Below are positions 1 to 11,466 of a stretch of DNA of 64,000 bases, piece after piece. Where the stretch lies: assembly GCA_033439795.1 (NCBI GenBank), contig JAUTDP010000006.1, positions 124,001 to 188,000 of the forward strand, written 5' to 3'. The position numbers and the translations under genes were made by a program. Every line of letters begins with the position of its first letter. Positions within the stretch are counted from its first letter, which is position 1. The stretch is from Sordaria brevicollis. Its lineage: Eukaryota > Ascomycota > Sordariomycetes > Sordariales > Sordariaceae. The notes below the pieces were generated by a model. It had not been told where the DNA came from and made no database searches. It saw nothing but the letters and a program-made list of their open reading frames with translations.

Positions 1-509
1 TATTTCCCCTTCGGTGATTGCTACAGTCCCAAGACGACATTTCGAAACAAACCACTTCAGGGTCCTTCCCGGCCTATTCAGGTACCATCGGTGGATATCC
101 GTGGTTGAGCCAGGGCACCTGGAATTATTAGCGGCGGATGCAAGGCCTGGAGCCCACTGGCAAAGGCACGACAACGGGCGCCACGATGAAAGAGGCTAAG
201 CGGCCCAGACCAATCGACCTCCTCCAGGATCCCGGCAGCATTGGCCGACATCGTGGGCTCCATCCAGGAGTCAACAACGAGGGTATTGTGCACGGCCGTG
301 ACCCAGTGGTCTCCCTCATCCCAGGACAAGGCCTTGTGTCAGGTTCTGCCCTACGCGACGCAACTGGACGTGGCCGTCCTACTCAAAACCGCAATGTCTG
401 CCACTTCTCCTTTCCTGACAGATGGAAGCCCTATCTCGTCCGCCGTCTGTCTCGTCCACTTCCTCGCCAGGTTCTCACTCCCGACCTTGTCGCCGCCGCC
501 ATAGCCGTC
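1..509. other. Upstream region, no supported gene
   Basis: The plus-strand reading frame of the next gene is open back to position 138, but its translation before 510 is compositionally ordinary and shows no recognisable domain. I treat this stretch as promoter and 5' leader. If the frame is coding from 138, the downstream protein gains 124 residues. A short minus-strand frame at 78-329 is not recognisable. Confidence 0.4.
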
Positions 510-3050
510 ATGCCGCATCGACCAAGTACTTCTGCTGGGCCTGGGTCCCTCAGGTCAGCAAGTTCGAGGTCACTTCCTGAGAAACGCCAGTCGAAGGACG
601 ATATGTTGCTTCCTAGGGATGGACGGTTGGGTTACGGAAGACCAAATCAAGGCACACATCCATACATGATGGGGTTCAGAAATGGAAACCTACCAACGCC
701 AGAGGCGAGTCCTGATCAAGCAGCAACAGCGAGTATGACTTCGTTCTTGGCTCCTGCCACTATGACTATGACGGGCCATGAGTCCTTCATGACCTCAATG
801 GAGGTTCCGATCGGAATGGCTCTGGGAAGCCCTTCACACATCTCGGAAATTCAACCCAGCTCATGGCAACCACCACAAAGCGTCACACCACCTCGAAGAA
901 CTCCTTCACCACCACCGCCGCCACCAGCAGCGGCACCGCAAATGGTACCTCAGACAGCACCTCCAGCACCACCCCCTCTTCAGAGACGAAAGACGACAAG
1001 GCAAAAGATATTCGGGGCGCTGTTTGGGAGGGGAAAGCAGTCAGATACAGCAAAGGCCGCCGACCTTATCTCTGCGAACAGTTCTGCGGTTTCGCTGTCG
1101 ACAACAGCTAGTGGCCGGGAAGCTGCTGGCAGTGCCGTCCCTTCAAGGAGCAACACGGTCAGTGGGAGGAAAGGGCCAAAACATAAACCAATACTCGTCA
1201 GGTCAAACACCGATCTCCCAACGATCAATGGGCCCGTCGAGCCACGGGAATGGGAGCAGCCGCCGCCACCACCGCCGATGCCGATGGCACTAGCAAGTTC
1301 ATGGAACGATCAGTCACGGAGTGTAACGCCCAGCTCGTTGGCTAGTGCTCCCTCGCTTCTCGATGTCGAGATTCCCAGCATCAAGATGGAACGATATAGT
1401 GTCATGTTTAGTGGAGTCCTTAACCCGGAGCAGCAAAGGCAACAACGAAGAAACAGCAAAATGACACTCCTAGAGAGGCGTCAGGCCACGCTCGAGAAGC
1501 TGAAGTCGATCAATGACCGCGTCACGGCTCAGTGCGAAGAGGAGGCAAAACAACTTCGTAGAGCAAGCTCGCCCCAGCCGACACAATCACCGGGCTTTTC
1601 AATGTTCCCACCTACACCTGGCCGTCAACAGCTTGAAGTCCCCCCAACACCTCGATCGCGTTCAAATTCATCGCCAGCCGTCATGCCCTCACCAATTGCG
1701 GATAGGTTTTCTGATTACATGCAGCCGTTGGAAGCACCTCCTGTTCGTAAAGAGAAAAAGCGAGTCACCATTATATCGCCGCGGACGGAGGAGCAGAACC
1801 GCGTCAACATGCAGATGTTGTTGGAAGAGCAGCAACGGCAACAGCGTCAAACCTCCGATGAGAATCGACCGCAGCAGGAATACCAACCAGAGTATCTTCC
1901 TGGCGATGAAGACATCTCTGTCGTCTCTAGAAGGCCAGAGGCTCGGGAGGAACAGCAACAGCATCAGCCCGAACCGGAACAGGCTTTCCCCCCGCGGAAA
2001 GATTCCCGTTTCGCCCCTGGTACCTCGTTCCTAAGCCTCGATACCCCCATGAGCCCACCAGAACAGTATCTCGATGTCTCCGACAACCGGCAGACGAACG
2101 AGCCGGAAATCGTCAGCCCATTTCTCCTCAAACCAACCGTCTACCAGCCGCTCGAGCCACGGCTAGTAGTTCCAGGCCCACCAACACGCTCACCCCCATC
2201 ACCTCCACAACCATCTATGGCCGAAGCAACTTCACCTCCAATCCTTAGTCCCGAAAATCCAACCCTACCCACAACCTGCTCTCCCTCACTGCCAACACCA
2301 GTCCACAAAGGCCACACCCTCTCTCCATCCGTCGACCTCGCCGCCGCCGCCGAGGAAGAAGCCGAGGAAGCCGACCCCATCATCAAAGCCGCCGTCGAGA
2401 TCTCCGTCGCCCGCACAGTCAGCATCTCCCGCCGCGCCGGTGCCCGGCAAAAACGGGTTGAATCCAATGCTGCACCACCCCAGCAACGCTCCCCCTCCCA
2501 ACCACCCTCCACTGAATCACGATCCGAAAGACCGCCTCCCATCCCTCTCGCCCGCTCCGCCTCCGTCAGCGCCGGTTCCCTGCAGCGCTCGCGCTCCGTA
2601 AAAGCGAACCAAATCACCATCACCCGCGCTGGCACGCTAAAGGTGCGAGGACCGGGCGCCGCACCGAAGTTGGTAACGACCACGACAGACGTGGGAAGGG
2701 TGTCAGAAACAAAACAGGCGACGCCGACGCTGGTGGTCCCACCTCCTGCGGAGTTGCTTATCAACAGCCCCTGTTCAGCTCTTTCGACTCCGGGGGCTGT
2801 CACACCTGGTACTGCGGGAAGTGAGTTGTCGAAGGAGGTATTGGCGAGGTATAGGAAGAGTGAGAGGGTGGAGATTGTGACTGGTTTGGTGAGCCCAACA
2901 AGTTCTTCTGAGAGTGGGCTGTCTGATAGTGGAAGGGAAAACGAGAACGAGAGGAGAAGGGAGAGAGAAACTCAGGAGGACGGGTTCCGTGGGAGACAAC
3001 AGTTTAAGAGGCCGGCTGGTTTTGCTGAGAGGCGTTATTTGAGGGCTTAG
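510..3050 (+). CDS. Pro/Ser/Gln-rich hypothetical protein
   Basis: This is a single-exon frame of 846 residues from the ATG at 510. That start was chosen because it opens a Ser/Pro/Arg-rich N-terminus typical of fungal low-complexity proteins; an upstream in-frame ATG lies at 138. I do not recognise the family. Visible features are a polyproline stretch near residue 130, a short basic patch that includes KIFGALFGRGK near residue 165, and a predicted helical, charged Arg/Gln/Glu segment near residues 310-355 (ERRQATLEKLKS). Many SP/TP motifs and Gln-rich stretches follow, and the C-terminus is Arg/Glu-rich. There is no signal peptide, no membrane segment and no catalytic motif. Intrinsic disorder and abundant SP/TP sites suggest a phosphorylated scaffold or regulator, which is inference only. 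Continuous openness over 2.5 kb supports it as a real gene. Confidence 0.75.
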   Translation: MPHRPSTSAGPGSLRSASSRSLPEKRQSKDDMLLPRDGRLGYGRPNQGTHPYMMGFRNGNLPTPEASPDQAATASMTSFLAPATMTMTGHESFMTSMEVPIGMALGSPSHISEIQPSSWQPPQSVTPPRRTPSPPPPPPAAAPQMVPQTAPPAPPPLQRRKTTRQKIFGALFGRGKQSDTAKAADLISANSSAVSLSTTASGREAAGSAVPSRSNTVSGRKGPKHKPILVRSNTDLPTINGPVEPREWEQPPPPPPMPMALASSWNDQSRSVTPSSLASAPSLLDVEIPSIKMERYSVMFSGVLNPEQQRQQRRNSKMTLLERRQATLEKLKSINDRVTAQCEEEAKQLRRASSPQPTQSPGFSMFPPTPGRQQLEVPPTPRSRSNSSPAVMPSPIADRFSDYMQPLEAPPVRKEKKRVTIISPRTEEQNRVNMQMLLEEQQRQQRQTSDENRPQQEYQPEYLPGDEDISVVSRRPEAREEQQQHQPEPEQAFPPRKDSRFAPGTSFLSLDTPMSPPEQYLDVSDNRQTNEPEIVSPFLLKPTVYQPLEPRLVVPGPPTRSPPSPPQPSMAEATSPPILSPENPTLPTTCSPSLPTPVHKGHTLSPSVDLAAAAEEEAEEADPIIKAAVEISVARTVSISRRAGARQKRVESNAAPPQQRSPSQPPSTESRSERPPPIPLARSASVSAGSLQRSRSVKANQITITRAGTLKVRGPGAAPKLVTTTTDVGRVSETKQATPTLVVPPPAELLINSPCSALSTPGAVTPGTAGSELSKEVLARYRKSERVEIVTGLVSPTSSSESGLSDSGRENENERRRERETQEDGFRGRQQFKRPAGFAERRYLRA

Positions 3051-3206
3051 TGCGGCTGTCTGTCGATTTTTGTTTTTGGACACTCTGCAAACGGTTCTTC
3101 AGGTCCTGCATTTAAGCGTTTGTGTTGGTTATTTGGGTTTTCAGGAGTCATATGACATTACAAAAACTTTCTTTTGTATGCATGGTGGTATAGCGTTTGG
3201 GCAAGG

Positions 3207-3225
3207 GGCAGGCAGGCAGGCAGGC
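3207..3225. repeat. GGCA microsatellite
   Basis: Four perfect GGCA units followed by GGC, in the 3' flank of the preceding gene. Confidence 0.8.
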
Positions 3226-4163
3226 GGAGCGTTTATCTTTGCGAGAAGTTCGTCTGGTTACGACTTTTTGCCGTTTTGGCACTCTGCTACGCTAACATAT
3301 GTATTTCCATAGAATGATTGTATTGATAATGTTTCCCTTCTGAACGAATTCTTTGGCATCTTTATCTCCCGTTGATGATCTCACTGATGTTTCTGCTTCT
3401 TGCCAATAATCTGCTGGTTGACCAAGTACTCAACATATTCGACATGTCCAAGTACGCCAACCTAAGCGAAAGTATATACTTCCTGACCTCAGATCCGAAC
3501 AGCAAATTTCATTACAAAGAGAAGAGGTGCGATCATATTGTGACCGCAATAAACTCATATTCAAAATAGAAGCGTCAAGTTCCACAATCCGTAAGATCGA
3601 TTCTCGAAAACTGTTGGCGAAGCGAGGCTTCGAGCTTTGGTTTGTTTACTTATTCCTATTCTTTAGAATTAAGGGTACGGCATGCTTGGCACCGAGACAC
3701 CGAGTACACATTCTCGATCGTAATACAACATGCCCCAGCCTAACATGTCAGCTCGGGCTATTATGTAGCGTGTAGAGTTTCTTGGTCGCGCAAATTTCAC
3801 ATTACTTACTCATCGCCAGTTACACCGATTCAGACCGTTGATGAAGTTCACCGAAACTGCTATAGCACAAACTGTCCTTGACAAACTTGTGAAGAACAGT
3901 AAAATCGAGGATGACATTGCCAGGATCCGGGGTAAAAGACAATATATAATTCTCGAGGCACAGTTATGCTGTACTTGCGGAAAATTGTTCGGCCTTATTA
4001 CTCACCTTGACCGGTTCACCGCAGGTGGTTCTCTGTCAGCGCCCCCGGGCATAGAGTGGTGATAGCTTCACTTTTACACTGCAAAGTAAAGGGGTCAGTG
4101 AACAGGCTCTTAACCATGGACTGACACATGGTCAGAGAGTGTTAAGCCTTTTGAAGTTATGGG

Positions 4164-4173
4164 CATATATATG
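4164..4173 (+). promoter_or_regulatory. Possible TATA element
   Basis: CATATATATG lies about 120 bases upstream of the ATG at 4293, followed by a pyrimidine-rich leader. The position is plausible for a core promoter of the secreted-protein gene, but the assignment rests on sequence and spacing alone. Confidence 0.35.
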
Positions 4174-4292
4174 TTCGGGTTGTATGCTCTTTTCGATTAG
4201 TTTGAAGAGACCATCATCAACGCATTGGCTCATGCCCATCCACTCGCACTACCAACCTCGAAAACCCGAGCGAGGCCCTTTCCCTCTTCACT

Positions 4293-5001
4293 ATGAAGTT
4301 CACCACCCTCCTCTCCCTCTTTTCCCTGGCCAGCTCTGCCATGGCCAAGAGTCTCGTCATTCCCCAAGACCTCGCAGACGGTGCCTACATCATCAGCGAG
4401 GAGGCCGACGGCACCCAGATCACGACCGATCTAGGCAACATCACTTCCACTACCAGCACCGACTCGATCGTCGACAAGCGTGCCGTCACCTGGCCCTCGG
4501 GGACCTATCCCTGGTGCCCGGGCGGTAACGTGTTCGTGGACACTGACTTCTATGACCACGCATGGGGCCTCTTCTACGATTCATGCAAGGCTTTGGGAAA
4601 CTCCAAGATACCCAACGGCGGACGCCTGGTCGTAAAATGGGGTAGCGTAGTCGCGTACATGTGCTCCTACGGCAGTAACCCGTGCAGAACGGCTGAATGG
4701 GGCGAGGCTGTCAGCTGGATCGCTGGTGTGTGCACTAATGCACCCAGACTGTATAGGGAAGCTGGTAAGTTTCTTTCAGTAAATCTGTTTGGAAAAGGCG
4801 ATAGACCTGGTGGTGAATTCGGGGGTAAGAGGGAGTGAAGCTTGGGCTGACGTTGACAAATCGCACAGCGTATCTTCACATCCCGGGATGGCAGAAGGTG
4901 AGTTCATACCATACTCCATGATGCTGATGTAAAGAATTAGTGGTATCTAACGTTGCGCGCAGAGATACGGCTATGCCCACGCGGACGCCGGCATTTGCTA
5001 G
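4293..5001 (+). CDS. Small secreted cysteine-containing protein with Kex2 site
   Basis: Three exons (4293-4764, 4869-4897, 4963-5001) join in phase with GTAAG/CAG and GTGAG/CAG borders to give 179 residues. The N-terminus is a clear signal peptide (MKFTTLLSLFSLASSAMA). A pro-segment with the DLADGAYIISEEADG motif follows; similar DG-x-Y pro-regions occur in many small fungal secreted proteins. A VDKR dibasic site near residue 65 suits Kex2-type processing. The mature part contains Cys in WCPGG, DSCKAL, YMCSYG, NPCRT and AGVCT, and a final Cys as the last residue (AGIC), so about three disulfides are possible. The exact family is not recognised; candidates are an effector-like or antimicrobial secreted protein, or a small cell-wall protein. 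If intron 1 is retained the frame ends at 4838 and the C-terminal Cys is lost. Confidence 0.75.
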
Positions 5002-5907
5002 ATGGTAATTTTTCCGATCTCAGCCTGAAACGACACCGTGAGAGATGCAGAGGGAATGAACGAGGGCGTGGCACAGAAGTAAAGAGTTAAGGGGAAGAAC
5101 GAGGTTGAATGACCCTTTGAGAAAACACTCGGCGTGGAAAAGGAGGAAGTTGCTTTGAGTCTCACCTGTCTAGCTGGTTTTGTTGCTGTTTGTCTTTGTT
5201 TTTATGCTCGGTCCTTCGAAGTCAGGTGATGGTGGCACGAATTCAACATATCTGTGATGTCCGAAACCAACCTGCCACACTCTTGCGCGAGCAAAAGTTC
5301 CCTGTGGAAAAACGCAGAAACGAATGTAAAGAAGTCTGGCCAACAGAATGTATGCTCTGTAGAGGTAGAAAAGATTGAAGGGACTACTTACCATGACCTG
5401 AAGGGCGAAGACAATGCTTTGCTAGGATTGCTTCAGGAGAGGTGCGAAGGAAGGGACCCGACACTGAATCAAACATCTGCTTATTTCTGGGCAACAATTT
5501 GCAGGCGTCCGAAGACACTCGCTTTTTGTGAAGTGAAAGATAACCCCATCGCGAGCAAAACCATTGAAAGGTGGTTGGTGACGAGAAGGAAAGATGCAGA
5601 GCAGGCATCAATTTCACTGCCTTTGGGAGGTCACAGAGCTGTTAAGTTAGGTCTTGTTTCTAATTGAAAGTCCTCCGCTTTGTATTCGCTACCTATAAGA
5701 TATAAAACAAGGGATGATGCTAAGGGGTAAAAAGCGCCAAGTTTGATTCATGTTGGTGAATCCTGGACCCCCTGATGTGGTGACGCAAGAAAGCATAAAA
5801 ATCCGAACAACGGACGCTATGTTACTGCCGCACCTCAGCCCAGCAGAATTGAGACATCACTACAGTTCTGCAAGTTCTTCGTTCCCGTCTTCAGTGCCCG
5901 CATATTC
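5002..5907. other. Intergenic between convergent genes
   Basis: This lies between the plus-strand secreted-protein gene and the minus-strand bZIP gene. The longest plus frame (5254-5667) has no domain or splice support. Nothing else is seen. Confidence 0.45.
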
Positions 5908-6251
5908 CTAAATAGCTGCTTGTTGAAGCGGCAACCCATCCGGCATGCTTGAGTTGTTATCTGCCTGCAGTTGCCTCTGGATTACCTCCGCCGTCCTCGC
6001 ATCCTCATCTGTGCGAGATGCCGCCGCCGCCGCCGCAGCCGCAGCTGCTGCTGCTGCCGAGACCGCCGTGCCATAGGGATCTCGGGAACTTGGAGCACTC
6101 ATGTGGTGATCTGTTCGGCTCAGGCCGGCTACGGCTTGAGCGGCTTCCTCAATCGAGTTAGGAGGGGCACTCGTAACCGGGGGGGCCTGCTGTGCAGATT
6201 GGACCGGATCAGGGGCAATGCCCTGGGGTGCGGAGGACGGCGGGGGCGGTG

Positions 6252-6285
<34 letters not shown>

Positions 6286-7180
6286 CTGTTGTTGTTGTTG
6301 TTGCTGAAGCTGTTGTGTGTGAGGAGCCGCTAGGTTCATGTTGGGAGGGGGTTGTGGGTAATGGCCTTCGACGTCGATGAGGCGGTTTTGCAAGTGAAGG
6401 ATGTAGTCCCTCAGTGCGTAGTTCTCGTTCTGTATAGCCTTGAAGCTCATCTCCATCTCACTGTACTCTCTGACCTGCTGCTCCAACTTCTTGATGTACC
6501 CTTCTTTCCGTTGACGGAATGCCCTCTATGGTAGGAATCTATGGTTAGCTGATATTCTTGAAGAAGTAGTCGGCGCTAAACGAATACTGGCAGTATACAG
6601 AATCGTGTTTCGACCCCTATCACACCATTGGAACTAGTCCAGATGCAGACTGATTATGTGATCGCGTGATCGGTCATACTATAAAGCTCACAGATCCTCC
6701 GGTATGAAGGGGAGCGGAGAATACTGACCTGTGCGGCGCGATTTTGGGCAGCGCGCTTTGATTGAGAGAGTTCCCGTTTTGACTTCCTCCCATCACCAGC
6801 GCTGTCACCCGGGCTGCCCATTCCCACCTGCGGAACACCAACAGGCGCGTTGGACATAGCCCCTTGATGTTCAGGTTGAGGAGGGACACCCACAGGCATC
6901 ATTCCGGGCACTGCCTGATAACCGTTCGCAGGGCCCGCCTCGTGAGTTCGTAGTTCGGGATGCAAATGTGCTTCGTGTGGGCCAGTCGGTTGATGACTGT
7001 ATCCATGGGGCAGCGGTGCTGGTGGCGCCGGCGCTGCTATGGGTGATGCTCGATTATCAACTTGCTGACCAGAAGGTGAAGGGGGGTGAGGTTGAAAGTT
7101 TGCGATCTGATAGGCAGCGGCTTGGTCGGCGTGGGAATTTGCCAAAACAGGCTCAACCGGTGTTTCGCGAGCCCTCGGCT
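5908..7180 (-). CDS. kapC: KapC-like bZIP transcription factor (N-terminal exon unresolved)
   Basis: Two exons are firm: 7180-6729 and 6525-5908 (203-bp intron, GTCAGT donor, ATAG acceptor), giving 355 residues. The intron splits the bZIP basic region exactly. The first exon ends KRAAQNRAAQ and the second begins RAFRQRKEGYIKKLEQQV, matching the AP-1/KapC class NxxAQRxFRxR. A short leucine-zipper-like coiled coil follows (YALRDYILHLQNRL). Next come a Pro-rich region, 18 consecutive Gln and 13 consecutive Ala, a typical disordered activation tail. The acceptor at 7181 needs an upstream exon ending in phase 1. A good candidate is 8322-8301 (MSTNLEM, then GTGAGT), which would imply a 1.1-kb intron. 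The family acts as a nuclear DNA-binding regulator; the exact targets cannot be read from the sequence. Confidence 0.78.
6019..6057 (-). repeat. Poly-alanine codon run
   Basis: Thirteen consecutive Ala codons (mixed GCA/GCT/GCG) in the C-terminal part of the bZIP protein. Confidence 0.85.
6253..6306 (-). repeat. Poly-glutamine CAA/CAG run
   Basis: Eighteen consecutive Gln codons with CAA/CAG interruptions inside the bZIP gene, followed by a proline run. Length variation between strains would be expected. Confidence 0.9.
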
Positions 7181-10036
7181 CTATACAACAAATAATGTCA
7201 GTATGTCCCACGTAAAGGTTCAAGGTTGAGCCGGAATGGCTTTGAAGAAAACGGAAACATGGCGGTAATATAAAGTGTGATGGTGGTTAAGTTGAGGAAG
7301 TGATATGCCGAGCGACGAACTGTAAGACCCTGGCGCCCAGAGTATGATGATCTTTCACCGGAAGGTTCAAAATATGTCGCGATGACACAGACCTTGCCAT
7401 GTTACTCCTGGTGACTACAAGGAGAAGAGCAGTAGATGTAGGAACAGATGATAATACTGGATTGTGACAGATGGCCGCATGGTTGCACCGCGAGGGTAAG
7501 GGAAAGAGAAGGCGGCGCATGGGTTTTAGATATGGGTGGAAGCGGCCGCAAGGGCTGGCGGGCAAAGATGACGGACGTATCTTCAATCTCCAGCCGAGCA
7601 TAAGCCAACTAGCCAGTGCTGTTCGTGATGAAATTTGGTGACATGTGGGTTGAGTAGTCAGGACTTGTGTATGTCTGTGAGTGTGAACAGGAGGTATGTG
7701 TAAGTGATTAGGGTTGGGTAGTGACGAGATCACGAACCACTTCAACGTCGGTTACAATGATCAGGTAGGATGGAGATTCTGAGAATCCTACCGAGATCAA
7801 ACTCCAAATTATGAGTGAAAAGGGTAGTGAAGATCGGTAGGAGTGAAAGGAAGAGAGAGCCGAGGGTGAGGGAAGGGTTCATGTCGAGAAGCGTATAACG
7901 CCTAGAACATACCCAACCCTTAAACAGTAACAAGAGGTTGGACGGGGATGACAAAGACGGGGCTCGGAGCGACCCTTGTTTACAACGGTGTGCTGACAAT
8001 CCCCGATTTGGCTTCAAGCTCATTAAGCCAAAACCATGATTGTCTGCCGTGCAGCTGAGGTGCTTCGAAGTACCGTAAATGGATAGCATCTCATGGAAAG
8101 AGAAGCAACCAAAAGCCTTATTCAAGTCCCAGAACATGGCGATTTACCCCACCCAAGAGTGAGAAGTGCTGTACTAAGCACTTGCGTGTGGTCGGGTGTC
8201 CATGGCTCGACTAAGGATGGCCTTCCATTTTGTGGGCATGGCGAATGACAGGTAAAACGGCGGGGGCTGGAAAGAAATGAAGTGAAGGAAAGGAACTCAC
8301 CCATTTCGAGATTTGTCGACATGCTTCTCTGAAGGTACTGTGGCCGTAACCCTCTCCAGGACTACTAGGGCCGGTATGGTAGGATTTTGAGGTGTTGCCA
8401 GCGGCCGCGTAAACGGTAGGGTGTCCTGACTCAGCTCGCAGGATAAGTGGTATGCACCACGTCGTAGAGATACCCAATGGCTATAGCGGGTTAATAACTC
8501 TCGAGTCCGCAAGTGGTACAGCAGGCCCGCTCCGCAAACCGGGGACTATAAAAGTGCGGTACAGATGGGCAGATATCTTGTGCCTTTGTGCTAGGTACTT
8601 GGTGTAACCGCGAGACACTTTCTAAAACTCAAGGCTGGATGTCAGCAAGGAATTAAACCAGCCCAAGTTGCGGGTTTTTACCTCTACGGTTCTGGTGCAG
8701 AGTGTGGTGATGATGCCCGCATGGGGATTGACGCGGGAAGACGCCCCCAAAATGACGAGATTAGAGCAGGTGGTGGGATCAAAAGTGGCGCCGAGGTTTG
8801 ATATAGCTGGGCCAATTGTTGAAGCTATTACCAGCCCTGTTCGGCAGTGATGAGAGGACTCGGTGGCTTGGACACGTTCCGGTCTTGTGTCGAGGAGACT
8901 GGAGGGAGGCGTGGCCGGTTAAGTTTTGTGAGGACCTCCAGAGATCTCGACCAGCTTCTTTCCTTTGCTGGATAATGGTGCGGTAACACTCAACGGCGCC
9001 CTCTGAATAGCGTCGCGAGGGAGGGTGGATGGATGGGCGCGAGGCTTAAAGCTGGAGGCGTGGAGCTGCTGTGGTTTCCGTGTGTGGCTTTGGGAGCAAC
9101 TTTGGATTGTATAAGTTGACTCAGCAAAGCGGCCGACAAAGTAGATGTAGTAGTACGGAGTATGTAATCGGATCCTGTGGAAATGGGAAAAGCGGGCGGA
9201 GATGGATGGTCGACAAGGGGTTGGTTGGTTGCAGGATGCAGACCAGTCAGATGCAGTGGATGGATGGCTGATGCCTCTGGCGGAACTGATAAATGTGTTC
9301 CCTGATAGAAAACCCCGATGCTGGTCTTTTTGCTCTTCACCCGGAATTCACTGCGGAATTCCCATTCACAGTGTTCGAATTCCCTTCAGTTCTCACCTCC
9401 CTTGTTGAAGCCTCCAGGTTCTTGGTTCTGGCAGTGGCAGTCAATGGCAATGGCACCTGCCTGGACCTTGCAGTGAACACTGAACAGTGATCGGTCTCCC
9501 TTTGTCGCGGGTCGTCAGTCGAATTGCTTTGTCAGCAATTCAATGGTGACAAATGCGGCAGTCCAAAACTGACGGCTTCGGATTTTGGACGAGTGCGGAA
9601 TCCGAACCGGTAGTTATTGTCCCGCACTCCAATTCGTCAAGGTACTTCACCAATGCTGGTGTTCGTTGCTTGTCGTATTTGGAGACTCTTGTCAGTTTCA
9701 TCGGCGAGATGGTATCTGGTAAAAGAAGTCTTCCCAAACAGTTTTGACTTAAAATTCTCAGGTACCTTTTGAGGTTCAAGTCTATAGTCACGTGAGCGCC
9801 CCGCATTTATTTAGGTCCTCCATCGCAAGCACCCAAGCACTGCAGATAAGCACGTGCGCTGATCGATGGTAGCGCGTTTGGACGATGTCACCTTGTGGAC
9901 TTGCACCTCTCCAGCTTCTCAACAATCTTCCATCCCATCAGCAACACACTCCAATATTCATCCCAATGATAAACGAAACCACGCCTTATGCAAACCTAGC
10001 TCATTACCAGTGTTCGCTTCGATTATTCGGCAGTTT
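7181..10036. other. Long intergenic / probable bZIP 5' region
   Basis: No confident gene in 2.9 kb. It probably holds the bZIP gene's first exon (candidate 8301-8322) and a long intron or leader. A plus-strand TATAAAAG sits at 8547-8554 but no convincing plus gene follows it. The minus frames 7287-7745, 7742-8137 and 8990-9340 show no domains. Confidence 0.4.
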
Positions 10037-11466
10037 TTAGGGAGACTTGAACAACACGCCTCCTTTCCATACGTGGGTGATGTTATCCGGATCCATCAAG
10101 ACTTCAATGTCTTCAAGCGGGTTGGATGAGATGGCGATCAAGTCAGCATCGAAACCAGCCTTGAGTTGACCCGATTGGCGAGCCTGAGGTCCCCTATATG
10201 ATACTTTGTTAGCTATGGTACAACACAACAGCATCTCGACCCGAAACTCACAAGGTCTCCGGAGGATTAGCAGTCGCCATCTCTATGGCTTGCAGAGGAG
10301 TCATCCCAGCCTCGATGGCATAGCGAAGTTCCATGGCGTTTTTCCCGTGGGCTACCGGGTGGTCCTCGACGCTGTTGAAGGTATCTGTCCCAAGCGCTAT
10401 CTTGACCCCCATCTTGACCGCCAGCTTGATGCTATCCCTGGACAGCTGAACGGTCCGCTCCAGCTTAGCTCTCTGGCGTGGATCGAGGTCGTCATCGCTA
10501 GCTGCTAGACCCTCGACAATGTGGCGTGTAGGGACAAGAATGGCATCCTTCTCCTTCATCTTGGCTGCGACTTCCTGGTCGAGGTACACGCCATGTTCGA
10601 TACTCTTCACTCCCGCCTCCAGAGCCGCCATGATACCCGGTTTTCCGTGGGCGTGAGCTGCTACGACTCGGCTGCTCCGCTTGGCTTCTTGGACGATGGC
10701 TCGCAACTCTTCTGGACTGAACTGCGTATCCTCGGGCTGGTCGTTGAGCGAAAGCGTCCCGCCCGTCGAGCAGATCTTGATCACCTTGGCGCCTCGCCGA
10801 ATCTGCTGCCGCACAGCTTTGATACAGCCGTCCACGCCGTCACACACACAGGACGATATTGAGCCAGTGGCGCAAGCGTCCGCCATAGTCTGAAGCGGTA
10901 CATCTTGAACATCGCCGTGGCCGCCTGTGATGCTGAGTAGACTCATGGCCGAGTAAACATGAGGACCGACAATGCGGCCCATGTCAATAGCGGGCGCAAC
11001 TTCCCCGGCGTAGCCACCGAGCTCACGGACCGAGGTAAAGCCCGCCATGAGCGTTCGCCGCATGTCGTCGACAAGCACCGCTCCGATGAGCGTGGATGTC
11101 CCGGGCATGAAAGGCTTCATGCTGTCTCTGATGCCCACGGCGACGCCAGTACCCTCGAAATGGGTGTGCGCGTCCCACATGCCTCTGTGGTATGGTTAGC
11201 GACCGCTGATTTACTTTGAATATGGAGTCCACCTACGGCATGAGCACCGACACGCGCGAGAAGCGGATTGGTGAGTATTCTGAGGGTAACTCAACCTGTG
11301 GTCCAACCCACTCGATAGTTGAGTCTTTGACCACCAGTGCCCCGTTCTTCAGAGGCTCGCCACGGCCGGGAATCAAGACTTCAGCGAGGATTCCATAGCA
11401 AGAAGTGTCATCGCCCACAGGATATCTGTCGGCCGTATCGGTGGGTAGAGCTACTCTGATTTGCAT
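10037..11466 (-). CDS. Metal-dependent amidohydrolase (prolidase/imidazolonepropionase-like)
   Basis: Three exons (11466-11237, 11184-10252, 10193-10037) join in phase to 439 residues. The amidohydrolase (TIM-barrel) signature is complete. An N-terminal beta-sandwich strand ends in DSTIEWVGP, followed by the metal-binding HxH in WDAHTHFEG (residues 83 and 85). A Lys in AKVIKICSTGG suits the carboxylated bridging lysine. Further ligands are His in VVAAHAHGK and in SIEHGVYLD, and the catalytic Asp in ALGTDTF. The C-terminal DADLIAISSNPLEDI segment returns to the sandwich domain. The closest families are Xaa-Pro dipeptidase-like and other microbial amidohydrolases; fungal ochratoxinase belongs to the same superfamily. 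The substrate cannot be told from sequence. There is no signal peptide, so it is probably cytosolic. Confidence 0.88.

Larger units (their letters stand above)
3051..4292. other. Intergenic, 3' UTR plus promoter
   Basis: No supported gene. A GGCA tetranucleotide run sits at 3207-3225. Short frames at 3070-3312 and 3838-4062 lack homology cues. The last 150 bases lead into the secreted-protein gene. Confidence 0.5.

Noticed and set aside
8547..8554. Plus-strand TATAAAAG
   Set aside because: No plausible plus-strand gene starts downstream; the 60-codon frame at 8668 has no ATG start and no homology.
8990..9340. A 116-codon minus-strand frame
   Set aside because: No domain, no splice context, and low-complexity Ser/Pro/His composition like that of non-coding DNA here.
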